The notes below the pieces were generated by a model. That model ran no database searches. It was given only the letters and a program-made list of their open reading frames with translations, and was not told the DNA's origin. Positions 1-12,725 of a stretch of 64,000 nt of DNA are shown piece after piece. This DNA comes from Fulvia fulva (lineage: Eukaryota; Ascomycota; Dothideomycetes; Mycosphaerellales; Mycosphaerellaceae). Every line of letters begins with the position of its first letter. The stretch's first letter is position 1. The translations under genes were made by a program, and so were the position numbers. The DNA lies in NCBI RefSeq assembly GCF_020509005.1, contig NC_063012.1, positions 3,038,001-3,102,000 on the forward strand, given 5' to 3'.

Positions 1-1851
1 TTTAAGGTCCTTCCGTTCGGCCTCTATAATAGCCCTAGTAGTTAGTAGCGTAAGATCAACTACATCCTCCGAGAATTCCTAGACGACTTCGCTATAGTAT
101 ACCTCGATAACGTCCTGATTTATACGGACGGCCCCTTAGATAATTATAGAGCTTACGCACGAAAGGTCCTATATAGACTACGGGATATAGGGCTACTAGT
201 AGACATCGACAAGTGTGAATTCCACGTCAAACGGATCAAATACCTAGGCCTTATTATTACGACGGAGGGCGTTAAGATAGACCCTATAAAGATTAAAGCT
301 ATTATAAACTAGGAGGTGCCTCGTAACGTTAAGGACGTTCTTACGTTCCTTAGCTTTACTAGATTCTATAGGAAGTTTATCTACGCCTTCTCTAAAGTAA
401 CCGCGTGCCTTATAGACCTTACGAAGGTAGGTAAAAAGAGTAAAGTCGACGGTAAGGTAGTTAAGAAGCTACCCTTTATATAGACCTAATAGTACGATAT
501 AGCTTTTAAGGAATTTAAGTAGCGCTTTAGCTAAGTAGGTATACTAGCCTATTATTGACTAGGCGAGCAGATTTAGGTAGAAATAGACTCTAGCGACTAG
601 GTTAATATAGGGGTACTATTATAGATAATTAACGGCGTCCTTAGACCCGTAGCGTTCTACTCGAAGAAGCTTAGTCCGTAAGAATATAATTACGACATTT
701 ACGACAAAAAGCTACTAGCTATCGTTAAGGCGTTCGAGAAATAGTAACCGGAACTTATCGGCGCTATAGACGATAAGCTAGTTCGGGTACTTACCGATTA
801 CTATAATCTTAAGTACTTTATAACTACTAAGTAGCTTAACCGGCGCTAGGTACGCTAGGCTAAGTTCCTATCCTAGTTTAACTTTAAGATTACCTATCGC
901 CCGGGCGCCTAAGGAACGAAACTAGATAGTCTTACCCGTCGCTCTTAGGATATACCGGCGGGGGTAGACGATACTAGAACGTAGTATTAATAATAGACTA
1001 TTCTAAAACCCTATAACCTAGACATCGTTACTTAGTTTACTATATAAGTATAGAACAACCTACTAATAAACTATTAAGTACTATTAATTTGCGACTCGGA
1101 CGATAAAGAAGAAGACTACTATACTAGTAATATCGCTACCCCCCGGCGATTAACCCGCCTCGCCTAGTAAGACGTAATATAGCCGCTACTCGAACTAAAC
1201 GACGTCGAGGTAGGTAGTGACGTCGACTCGGAACTAGATAGTAGAGTCCTAGTCGAAGAGATGCCTAGTAACGAGTAACCTATCGAAGGAAGTATAGAGC
1301 CGTTAGTTAAACCTACGCTACTAGAGGAACGGGAGTGAACGGAGTTATATAAAGAAGAACTATATATAGAAGTATATAATAGCCGGTCTATAACGACATA
1401 TATACTTAAACTAAAGTCCGATCTCTAGTAGGGGATCGCTAACATATAGCTATAATAATAGAAGATCGCCGTATTAGATTACGAAATTATCGTAGATCGA
1501 CTATACGTTAATATAGCCTTATATATCCTAGCCTTTTAGAACCTCCGTACCCGGATAGTACGTAAATACTATAATAGTAGAGTAGCTAGCTACTAAGGTA
1601 TAGTAAGGACTTTTAATCTACTATAGAGGCAAAACCTCTTCTAGCCTAGTATAGTAAGTAACGTCGTAAGATACGTACGATACTACCTAATATATAGGCG
1701 CTCGACTCTATTAAGACTAATAAAGCAATACACCCTATCCCTATACTATACGCCCGGTTACGAATAGGAGTATATCGTAGTAGACTTTATCGTCGACCTA
1801 CCCGCTAGTAAAGATCCCGATACTAGACTAATCTATAAATATATTATAATA
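1..1851 (+). mobile_element. Ty3/gypsy retrotransposon, 5' segment (pol, RIP-degraded, cut by window edge)
   Basis: Reading from base 1 gives a recognisable reverse transcriptase block (FKVLPFGLYN, then a YLDNVLIY box near 91-120 that corresponds to YLDD in the family). The RT connection region follows to about 540. An RNase H-like block runs from about 570 to 760, and the integrase starts after about 1500, with VDFIVDLPAS near 1770-1805. Stop codons recur throughout, mostly at former CAG, CAA or TGG positions, as expected after RIP, so this copy cannot code. The reading is broken at 1851 and resumes at 20812 in the middle of the integrase core. The 14-base duplication aatatattataata occurs at 1838-1851 and 20812-20825. 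Gag, protease and the 5' LTR lie outside the window. Confidence 0.9.
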
Positions 1852-3185
1852 TATATATTGTTTATTAAGCTGTTATAGTGCCTCCTAGCCTATATAGCTA
1901 TTCTACGTACTTCTATCTTACAAAGGGAAACCGCTCGCGGTGAAAACCCCTCTCCTCTCCTATACTACTATTGTCCGTTATTTGCCTTCCCGCTTTCCTT
2001 ATAGAGAGTATACTAGTATTATAGGCCTACCCTAATAACTACCTTGTCTATATCCCCTTAGTCTCCCTCCTCTTCTCTATCTACTCCTCCGTCTCGTTAG
2101 CTAGTTTAAACTAGGTAAGGTATCCTTATCTTAAGACCTAACGTACTATCCTCTATACGTCGCTCTTGTTCGTAACGATCGACTAGTAGTCGCGTCTAGC
2201 TACTCTCGCTCTCTATATACTTCGTCCTTCTACCTACTATAGGTACCGTACGACTATATATTCCGGGTTCTACGACGGGTAGCTATACTCGTACGCTAGG
2301 TTGTCTATATCTAGGACGTTCCTCCTATATAAGTAAGCCCTAAGCCCGATATATTCGGACCGGATTTGGATTGTTACGCTTACTTCTACCCTTATAAGGT
2401 CGCGGTATAGGAGGTAGTTATATCTCTAGAAGGTTCGTAGGGCTAGGGGGCCTGTTCTCGCTAGCGGGTTACTATTCTAATCCTGTTCCTATAGGCAGCC
2501 GGCTACCTACTCTACGAGGCTCTAGGACTTTCCCTTACTCCCCTTCTTTTCCCGGGTTCTTCGTTCCTCCTCCTCCCTCGCTAGCTACTCCGGCGTTCCT
2601 TATACTTTCCTAAAAACCCGTAAGTCGTCCCGCTTCTAACTCCTCCTTACGTACGGTCCTATATATAGCCGGCTATATCTCTATACGATTCGTACTGTCT
2701 TATTATAGATAGTTTACTATACTAGGTACTCTATCGTCTTCGCCGTATATTAGATCCTTATCCCTTAGATATAGTAACGGATAGGTAGTGTCCCGGTCTC
2801 TATCTCGGCTACTCTCGTCGGTATAGTCTTATACGCTCCGAGAATTCTCCTTAAGTTGCCTACTTAGGTTCGATTAAGAGGCTGTTCGATCCGTCGCGGT
2901 ACTAGCTTATCGACTCCCCTCGTACCCTAGATTTATATCCCGTAAAGTATCGCTAGTCGAACGATTACTTTATATATTATTCTTGCTTTGTTGAAGGTCG
3001 CCCCCTACGTTGACTTAGTAAGACGTGTTATTAATCCCTCGTTTACTTATGCCCTATTCTAGGCCTTCTTAATCTATAGGTTCTAGCTTAGCTTCGGGTC
3101 TAGCTAGATTCCTAGTCCTCGGAGTTTAGGGGAGGGCTTTGTCTCGTATCTCTAGATTATTATAGTTACCTATATATTGTAGTAG
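1852..3185 (-). mobile_element. LINE A segment 1 (3' end and C-terminal part of ORF2)
   Basis: This is the reverse complement of the sequence around 33150-34472, starting with the same 3' terminal aataaacaatatata motif. It covers the region downstream of RT plus the 3' UTR. It stops at 3185, inside the 13-base tatattgtagtag that is repeated at 8180-8192, where the element resumes. All frames contain RIP-type stops. Confidence 0.85.
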
Positions 3186-6100
3186 AATTATATAACCCTA
3201 CCTACTCGACGCGTCGGCTTATCGATCTCTACGCTAAAACAAGACACATTCGAAAGCTCTTATCAAGGCCATTCTAACGATATACAAAGTAGGCCACTAC
3301 CCCTAGGACTAAGGGAGTTCTACCTTATTCAATCTAGACAGCTTGAAGCTCTCTTCACCCTGTTTCTTCAGCTCCAAACGCCGCGGAGGTGCCTAGCTAC
3401 ATTAGGCAACTCCTAGGTAATAGTAGTCTAGGCTACGGCACTAACGGCGCCTACGGCCCTATAGGCGAAGCCCCCCTAAGACAACTAGTAGCAACTTATA
3501 GAGGACGTAAAAAGTATAGAAACTAACGATCAGCTCCCTTACCGGTCTCTATAGGTAATAATCACTTAGCTACGTACGGCGCTTATACTGTCGTATTACC
3601 GAGGGTAATAAGAAATAAGGACGACGTCCTAGGCGATTAGTAAGGCCACCCGGAATTAATACCCCTATAGCTAGGTATCGGTCGCGGCATCGATACTAGG
3701 CCCCCGCCTAACGTACGATATAGTTACGATCCGTATTATAGTAAAGGAAGACTAGGCCGAAGTTACGAAGCTATCGAATAAGGAGCTCGCCTAACGAATC
3801 AACTAACTAGGGGTGGTCGTAGTGAACTAATAGTCTAACGGCACTCTATAGATCTATACTAGCTCTGCTACTACTAGGAGGCACCTAGAGGTATAGCTAT
3901 AGTAGGCATCTAAGGTTACGGCATTAGCGAAGGTCTTAACGAAACAATTCACGATCCTAGTCTACGATATGCCTAAGGAGTTTGACCTAACTAACTAGGG
4001 TCACCTACGCGCTCTCTAAGAGGACAACCCGGTCACTCTTAACTCTCTAATCTAGAAGGCGACTTGGCTCTATAGGAAATGGCTAGAAGGTAAGAAGGCC
4101 TCGGCGCTAATAGTATAGCTATAAGACGCGAAAGCGGCGGATCTAGCGATAGAACAAGGCCTAGTCTAGCAATATAGCCTCAAGATAGTAGAAAAGCACT
4201 CCTTATCCTTTCGTGTCCTCTAATGCTTCAAATACTAATAGTATAGACACCAAACCTATACGTATATAAACAAGTAGGCCTACTCGAACTATATAGGAGA
4301 CTATATATCTAGGGACTATATATCGACTACGAGACGGTACGCGAACTGTCCGGGGCACTACCTATCGTATAGTACGGAATGCCTATAGCGGAAACTAGCG
4401 AAAAACAAGGCAATCACAAACAGAACCGTCGCCCTAAGATTCTACGGCGACCGTAAGGCTAGCCTATACCGGAACTAACTAGCGGCGGTCGGGTATAAGC
4501 GCCCTAGGGCCGAGAACGATATAAAGGATACGTAACCTAGAGCGTACGGGAGGCTACGTACTCTACTAGCTACGGCGAGGGAATCTAACTAGGCCCGGCT
4601 CCCCTTTAGTATATAGCCGATAGGCGTAGACTAGGACGTATAGGGCAGTAGGACATAAGACGATATAGAGGAAATAATTGTCGATGCCGATAACTAGCCT
4701 CGACACGCTTAGTATTATCTAGTATAACGTCAACTATAGCAAGGATATAGTCTAGAACCATTTCCTATACGAGGCGGACCCGCGCGTCTACTACGTCCTT
4801 ACAATCTAGGAGCTATAGATTAACCCGTACTATAAGAGACTAACAACCTACAAGTTACTAGGCTATACGACATGCCTACGAGGCGACGGTAGACCCCGCA
4901 CGTGCTTCTATGTTAGCAAGGACATACTAGAATCCGACTAGGAGGTAGTAAACTACGTAGACGAAGAAGGCGGGGGCGATATTACCTCCCTCTACGTAGG
5001 TAGTACCTAGATACACAACCTATATATACAACCGCTAGCCTCGAGGTCTAGCCGCGACCTAGGGGTCTGTAGACACCTAGACAGTACGCTTAAGAGACAA
5101 GGGTGCCACATCGTAGTAGGAGACTTCAATATATACTACCCTTCCTAGGAAAGCCTTATATAGCCGCACCCTATAGCCGACGAAGTACTCGACTTAATAG
5201 CGAGCAACGCAATTACCCTTAATACCCCGAAGGACCTAGGCACCTAGAAGAGAGGGGGACTCTAAGGCACGATCGACCTCTCCTAGATCTTAGATAGCTA
5301 CTACTATACGGTAACCTACTATAGGATCGAACATAAACTCGAGGCGTCGTTAGACTATATACTAGTCAGGACCTCTATTACGATATAGATATAACGTATA
5401 CTAGCGGGAACCCCTAAGCTAAACTAGGGAAAGGCCTACTAGGCTAATATCTAGGCGTACCTCGATGACTCTAAGAGGCTAGTCTAGATCGCGTAGTAGC
5501 AATATAATAGTAAAGACGAGATAGACGAAGCAGTCTAGGGGTTAATAGACGAAATAAGAAAAGCGACCTTACTTCACGTTCCGCTTACCTAACTAACGAT
5601 ATAGTCTAAACTATACTAGACGCCGGAGTACACTACGGTAGTAAGAGAAGCAAGGAGAGCCCGCCGGGTATAGACGAGTAGCTATAGCGAGGAGGCCTAG
5701 AACGTATATAGGGAGGCATACTAACAGAAGAAAGCTATAATACGAAGGGAGAAAGCAGTCGGCTAGAGGGCTATAGTAGAAGAAATCGCCGGCAAGCTAG
5801 AGAGGGTGTAGAAGCTAGCGAAATGGGCCCGATAGGACCCTATATAGGGCCCCTCCTTCTCTATCCTAGCGCTATAATCGCCTAGTGGCCCGGTTAGCGA
5901 CCCCGAGGCTAAGGCGCGTCTACTAGCTAGTAAGTTCTTCCCGCCCCTAGTCGAGGCTAATCTAAGCGACATAAACAGCTCTACTCCCCTAGCCCCTAGT
6001 ATCGCGGTCTAATAGGAGGTGTCCGAGGGAGAAGTTACCGCTATACTAAGGAAGTTACCGGCGAAGAAAGCCCCGGGGCCGGATAGGATCCTAAACGAGC

Positions 6101-8179
6101 TACTAAAGAAGTGTAGAGATCAACTAGCCCTAGTAGTTATAGCGATCTTTAACGCCTGCCTATAGACCGGGTACTACCCGATAGCTTTTAAACAATCGAC
6201 GATAGTGGTCCTACGCAAGCCGTAGAAGGAAGACTATACGTAGGTAAAGTCGTACCGCCTAATTACGCTCCTTAATACTCTTAGGAAGGCGCTTAAGAAG
6301 CTAGTTATAACGAGACTCTCCGAGGCGGTAGAGGAACACTCCCTACTCCCGGACACCTAGATAGGTACGCGCCTATAGCGATCGACGCTATCCGCGATAG
6401 AACTTATCACCTCTTAGGTAAAGGCTATCTAGTATAAGAATAGGGACAAGGTGGCTTCCTTACTTAGCCTAGACATATCGGGAGCCTTCGACTACGTATT
6501 ATACCCGCGGCTACTCTACATCCTAAAGTCGAAAGGACTCCCTAAGTGGCTTGTTAACTTCGTACGGTCCTACCTCTAAAACCGTAGTACGTCGATCCTA
6601 GTCGGCTAGTACAGAAGCCTATTTCAAGTAGTCTATACTAGAATCCCGTAAGGCTTAACGCTAGTACCTATTCTGTTCCTCTTCTTTATAGCGACGCTAC
6701 TCCTAGCCCTAGAATCCTAGAACACCGCTACGAGCGGCTTCGTAGACGACACAAATATCCTAGCGTAGTCTTCCTCGACTAAGGAGAACTATAGGCTACT
6801 AGAAGAGAAGTATAAGATCTAGGAGGACTAGGCTAGGAGGTACGGGGCTCGGTTTGCCCTAGAAAAGTACAATCTAATACACTTTACGCGCCGGCTACGG
6901 TTCTATAATATATAAGCTTCTATCTAGATATAGGGGTATACGACTAACCCGGCAAATCAGCTTAGGATCCTCGGACTCTAGGTAGACCCGGCGCTACGGT
7001 AGAGGAAGTACGTATAGGCAATATTACGGAAAGCTAAACAGAATATAGCATTATACTAGAGGCTCACTACGTCTATATAGGGGGCGGACTTCCGGCAGTC
7101 ACGACTTCTATATACGGCTATTATACGGCCAGTCCTTACCTATAGTAGCCAAGTGTAGTCATTAGGCGAGAGGGCCTACCTATCGAAGGGACTCGTCGCG
7201 CCGCTAGCGAAGATCTAAAACTAATGCCTAAGGAAGGTTACCGGGGTATATAAGTCGATACTAACGAGGATACTTAAGTACGAGACCGCTATACCGCCGA
7301 TCGACCTATATATCTAGAGACTACGGACCTCCTACTTAGGCAAGTCGGTATAGTACCTAGTATAGAAGGTTATCGCTAGTATAGTAGTAAGGGCCCGCGA
7401 ATTAGTACTAGCGTATAGGGGCATTCGACCCGGAAACGAGCCGAACTACCGGGTAAGGGACGAATAGCTAGTAATATAATAGGAAGGTAAGAAATCGTTT
7501 ATAGAGTAACTATAGAAAGAGAGGTAGAACAACCAGGTTGTAGGGTATAGTAGACGCCCTTAGCTAGCGGGACAACCTAAGGAATAGTTAGCTACAAAAT
7601 CCGCGGTCAAGTACCCCCCGAAGCTTATCTACTACCGCCTTACGAGGGTATAGAGTAGTATAGTAACCTAACTACGAAGCGAATATATCGGCCTCTAGGG
7701 GTACCTATTATAGAGGAAGGTTCTAGGATACACGAATACTAGCTACCCCTACGGCTATCGCTCCTAGAACGTACGGTACGTACTCCTCGTCTATCCGAGG
7801 TAGTCGCTAGGAAGGGGGGAGTAGATAGTAAAGGCGAGGAACCGGACGATTAGGGCACTTCTTAACAACGCTAAGGACCTACGGCGTATTACGAACTAGA
7901 TACTAGAGAAGGGCTGGCTAGAATAGTACCGCCTAGTAGGAATAGTATAGGAAGAGAGGACACGACGCAGCGCGACGAGACCGGCTAGGAGCGGGGGCTA
8001 ACGGGGTAGTGACATAGACTACGTACGTTCAGAGGGAAAGCTAAACTAGATAAGGAGTAGTCGGGGGCGGGAAGGGTTTCTACCTATTCGGGTTTCCCTT
8101 TGTATATAACAATAGATATATACCTATATAGGCCGGATAGGGTCCTAGAACAGGGGAATAACAAATCTATCTATCTATC
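3186..8179 (+). mobile_element. LINE B, Tad-like non-LTR retrotransposon, apparently near full length
   Basis: This plus-strand element is inserted in LINE A and flanked by tatattgtagtag at 3173-3185 and 8180-8192. A gag-like ORF1 remnant spans about 3370-4690, with a zinc-knuckle-like CPGHY...C pattern near 4335-4380. The AP endonuclease runs from about 4690 to 5450 (VVGDFNIYYP near 5117). RT spans about 6030-6930 (GPDRILNELLKK near 6075, LDISGAF near 6470, GFVDDTNILA near 6737). It ends in a (tcta)n tail at about 8165-8179. TAG and TAA codons are scattered through both ORFs. The first 1.2 kb keeps clearly more CpA than TpG, so RIP was lighter or strand-biased there. Length is about 5.0 kb, which fits a complete small Tad-type LINE. 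Confidence 0.85.
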
Positions 8180-8192
8180 TATATTGTAGTAG

Positions 8193-8618
8193 CTCCTCGC
8201 TTTACTAAAGTAGATTAGCTAGTATTTTTCTAGGGCAAAACGGACGCCGTAGCGTCTAGCCTAGTCCTCGTATACTCTATGTCTCTCCGTAAGTAGTCTA
8301 TAGTTCTCCTACGTTATCGCGGACTAGGCTAGGATATTTATATCGTCTACGAAGCCTAACGCCGAAGTCTAAGGGTATATAAGTAAGGGAATAAGGTCGG
8401 CTATAAAGATTAGGAATAGGATAGGGGATAGCGTAGATCCCTAGGGGATTCCGGTCTCTACGTATACCCTATCGGATTTATACCTCCCGAGGACTATTCT
8501 CGTAGTCCTCTCTTTAAGGAAGGAGTATATAAATTTCGTAGCCTATACGGAGACTCCCTTCTATCGGAGTATATAGAGTAGTCTTTCGTAGGAGACATCT
8601 TTAAGAAGGTCGAATATA
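8193..8618 (-). mobile_element. LINE A segment 2 (RT core)
   Basis: This segment continues LINE A after LINE B. It corresponds to the RT region at about 32760-33130 of the A'' copy; the FVDD box reads on the minus strand near 8340-8360. It ends with gaaggtcgaatata (8605-8618), repeated at 11116-11129. Before the next insertion it was joined directly to linker sequence between endonuclease and RT, so the N-terminal half of RT is missing from this copy. Confidence 0.8.
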
Positions 8619-11115
8619 GATAGATAGATAGATAGATAGATTTGTTATTCCCCTATTCTAGGACCCTATCCGGCCTATATAGGTATATATCTATTGTTAT
8701 ATATAAAGGGAAACCCGAATAGGTAAAAACCCTTCCCGCCCCCGACTACTCCTTATCTAGATTAGCTTTCCCCCTAAATATACGTAGTCTATATCACTAC
8801 CCCGTTAGCCCCCGCTCCTAGCCGGTCTTCTCGCGCTACGTCGTACCCTCTGTTCCTATACTACTCCTACTAGGCGGTACTGTTTTAGCCAGCCCTTCTC
8901 TAGTATCTAGTTCGTAATACGCCGTAGGTCCTTAGCGTTGTTAAGAAGTGCCCTAATCGTCCGGTCCCTCGCCTTTACTATCTACTCCCCCCTTTCTAGC
9001 GACCACCTCGGATAGACGAGGAGTACGTACCGTACGTTCTAGGAGCGATAGCCGTAGGGATAGCTAGTATTCGTGTATCCTAGAACCTTCCTCTATAATA
9101 GGTACCCCTAGAGGCCGATATGTTCGCTTCGTAGTTAGGTTACTATACTACTCTATACCCTCGTAAGGCGGTAGTAGATAAGCTTCGGGGGGTACTTGAC
9201 CGCGGATTTTGTAGCTAACTATTCCTTAGGTTGTCCCGCTAGCTAAGGGCGTCTACTATACCCTACAACCTAGTTGTTCTACCTCTCTTTCTATAGTTAC
9301 TCTATAAACGATTTCTTACCTTCCTATTATATTGCTAGCTATTCGTCCCTTACCCGGTAGTTCGGCTCGTTTCCGGGTCGAATGCCCTTATACGCTAGTA
9401 CTAATTCGCGGGCCCTTACGACTATACTAGCGATGACCTTCTATACTAGGTACTATACCGACTTGCCTAAGTAGGAGATCCGTAGTCCCTAGATATATAG
9501 GTCGATCGGCGGTATAGCGGTCTCGTACTTAAGTATTCTTATTAGTATCGACTTATATACCCCGGTGACCTTCCTTAGACATTAGTTTTAGATCTTCGCT
9601 AGCGGCGCGACGAGTCCCTTCGATAGGTAGGCCCTCTCGCCTAAGGACTATACTTAGCTACTATAGGTAAGGACTAGCCGTATAATAGCCGTATATAGGA
9701 GTCGTAACTACCGGAAGTCCGCGCCCTATATAGACGTAGTAAGCCTCTAGTATAATACTATATTCTATTTAGCTTTCGGTAATACTACCTATACGTACTT
9801 CCTCTACCGTAGCGCCGGGTCTACCTAGAGTCCGAGGATCCTAAGCTGATTTGCCGGGTTAGTCGTATACCCCTATATCTAGATAGAAGCATATATATTA
9901 TAGAACCGTAGCCGGCGCGTAAAGTGTATTAGATTGTACTTTTCTAGGGCAAACCGAGCCCCGTGCCTCCTAGCCTAGTCCTCGTAGATCTTGTGCTACT
10001 CTTCTAGTAGCCTATAGTTCTCCTTAGTCGAGGAAGACTACGCTAGGATATTCGTGTCGTCTACGAAGCCGCTCGTAGCGGTGTTCTAGAATTCTAGGGC
10101 TAGGAGTAGCGTCGCTATAAAGAAGAGGAATAGAATAGGTACTAGCGTTAAGCCTTACCGGATTCTAGTATAGACTACTTAAAATAGGCTTCTATACTAG
10201 CCGACTAGGATCGACGTGCTACGGTTTTAGAGGTAGGACCGTACGAAGTTAATAAGCTACTTAGGGAGTCCTTTCGACCTTAGGATATAGAGTAGCCGCG
10301 GGTATAACACGTGGTCGAAGGCTCCCGATATATCTAGGCTAAGTAAGGAAGCTACCTTGTCCCTATTCTTATACTAGATAGCCTTTACCTAAGAGGTAAT
10401 AAGTTCTATCGCGGATAGCGTCGATCGCTATAGGCGCGTACCTATCTAGGTGTCCGGGAGTAGGGAGTGTTCCTCTACCGCCTCGGAGAGTCTCGTTATA
10501 ACTAGCTTCTTAAGCGCCTTCCTAAGAGTGTTAAGGAGCGCAATTAGGCGGTACGACTTTACCTACGTATAGTCTTCCTTTTACGGCTTACGTAGGACTA
10601 CTATCGTCGATTATTTAAATACTATCGGGTAGTATCCGGTCTATAGGCAGGCGTTAAAGATCGCTATAACTACTAGGGCTAGTTAATCTCTATACTTCTT
10701 TAGTAGCTCGTTTAGGATCCTATCCGGCCCCGGGGCTTTCTTCGCCGGTAACTTCCTTAGTATAGCGATAACTTCTCCCTCGGACACCTCCTATCGGACC
10801 GCGATACTAGGGGCTAGGGGAGTAGAGCTATTTATATCGCTTAGATTAGCCTCGACTAGGGGCGAGAAGAACTTACTAGCTAGTAGACGCGCCTTAGCCT
10901 CGGGGTCGCTAACCGGGCTACTAGGCGATTATAGCGCTAGGATAGAGAAGGAGGGGCCCTATATAGGGTCCTATCGGGCCTATTTCGCTAGCTTCTATAT
11001 CCTCGCTAGCTTGCCGGCGATTTCTTCTACTATAGCCCTCTAGCCGACTGCTTTCTCCCTCCGTATTATAGCTTTCTTCTATTAGCATACCTCCCTATAT
11101 ACGTTCTAGGCCTCC
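8619..11115 (-). mobile_element. LINE B', 5'-truncated second copy of the LINE B family
   Basis: This is the reverse complement of LINE B from about 5695 to its 3' end. It begins at 8619 with the (taga)n complement of the tetranucleotide tail, followed by the same 3' UTR. The RT FVDD box reads on the minus strand near 10050-10070. It is flanked by the 14-base duplication gaaggtcgaatata at 8605-8618 and 11116-11129. The 5' truncation falls between the endonuclease and RT. It is heavily RIPped and non-coding. Confidence 0.85.
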
Positions 11116-12725
11116 GAAGGTCGAATATAGGGTATATACCGACGAGCTACCTCCTATACGACTATCGTTATCCGTTCGGCTTCTTTGTCGAGCTCGGCTT
11201 CTTATTCTACTTTTGTTCCCGCTTCTAGTCCCGTATTCGCTCTATTATCGTGTAGTCGTACCGCTAGTACGTCTCGGATTTCCTCCTACGGGGCCTTCTT
11301 CTAGTTTAGGCGTAGCTCCGCTATAGGTTCCTCCTCGACTCCTACCTCGATTATTATCTAGATCGGGATATAGTATAATCCTACTTCGAGTAAGAGGTTC
11401 CGGCGGCACTTGTCTAGTCTCGTTACTAGCTCTCTTAAGAGGAAGTATAGGTTAATCGTACTTACGCTTAATCTCGCCTTCTATATCTCTATACCCTTTA
11501 GGGTCGCTAGTTCTATATCGCGGCTCGCGGTGATTTCTAGTAACTTGCCTCCTAGGTATACGTATAGGGGGGTGAAGTCTAGACTCTATTATAGGTAGTA
11601 AAGGTTAAAGTCGCCTACTAGGACTTAGTATATATCCCCTTGTTCGAGTATCCGGTCTAGCGTAGCTAGGGTTCCTAGGTCTCTACTCGTTCGTCCTTAT
11701 AGAGGAGGGTTATAGACGTTAAAGATTCGGACAGTTCCCTAGCCTATTGCTATTTCGATTGTCGTTATGTCCCCCTAGTAGCCCTCCGGCTATAGTACGA
11801 CCTTCTATACTTCTATACTAATAGCCTTACTTACGTAGGTATATATTCTTAGGGTATATCCTATACCTCTACCGATTACCGTATAGTATCGTTAGTCGTT
11901 ATAGGTTACCGGTTTACTTATATATAGGTTAGTCTAAGGTTCCTATAGCGCTACGACATAGTGCTTTTAGTAGTCGAGTTCTTATAGAAAGTAGAGCTAG
12001 ACCTTATCTTTATTTTTTCAACGTTATACTATATAATAGTAAGGTTATCCTATTCTACTATTACGGGCTAGCTAGGATAATGTCTATAGGGGTGCTCCGG
12101 GCTTAGGTAGTATCTACGGTTATCGTATCTTCCTCTTAGGTTAGTAGGCCTTCGGCCGGTAGAGGTGTTCTAAAAATCCGAATCTGTCCTATCTCGTTTA
12201 CTACCCTATTTAGCCCCCTTAGCCGTCCTAGCGGCGGGTACGTACTCGGTAGGGTGCCCCTTGTTACCTCCTCCGTTCTCTTTCTTTTTGCCGCCTTAAA
12301 GCCTTTATATTAAGCGCTACTTTGCTACGGGGTAGGGTACTTCGCTAGGGTCTTTATTCGTACTTAGTTAGCCTTCCCTTTTACGGCGATCCGGGTTAGG
12401 CATTGGCTCGAGTACGCCGGGTGTTTCCGGCTATAGTATACGTACCTTACTTCTTCTCGTAGGCATTACTTTCCCTAGTATAGGCCTACGTAGTATAGGC
12501 ACTTCGGGGTCTTCTCTATATATTTCGGGGCGATATGTCCGTACTATTAGTAGTTAAAGTATTAGAGTACTCTATAGCTACTCTAGTAGATTTCCGTATT
12601 AAGACGTTTATAGTTCTAGTATAGTCCTTTGTCTAGGACAAGGTTTACTTATTACGTATTTACTATCTAGACGATTAACGAGGAGTATATCTTTTCTAGT
12701 TCGACGCTCCTATATAGCTAGACGG
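11116..12725 (-). mobile_element. LINE A segment 3 (endonuclease and end of ORF1)
   Basis: On the minus strand this holds the endonuclease-RT linker, the AP endonuclease (GDFN box near 11590-11615; domain about 11400-12040) and the 3' part of ORF1 to 12710. It resembles LINE D at about 30450-31760. It ends at tatatagctagacgg (12711-12725), repeated at 19626-19640 where LINE A resumes. Short open stretches here, such as 11410-11598 on the opposite strand, are chance frames. Confidence 0.8.

Noticed and set aside
8161..8640. TCTA/TAGA repeats as independent microsatellites
   Set aside because: They sit exactly at LINE 3' ends next to target duplications, so they are element tails.
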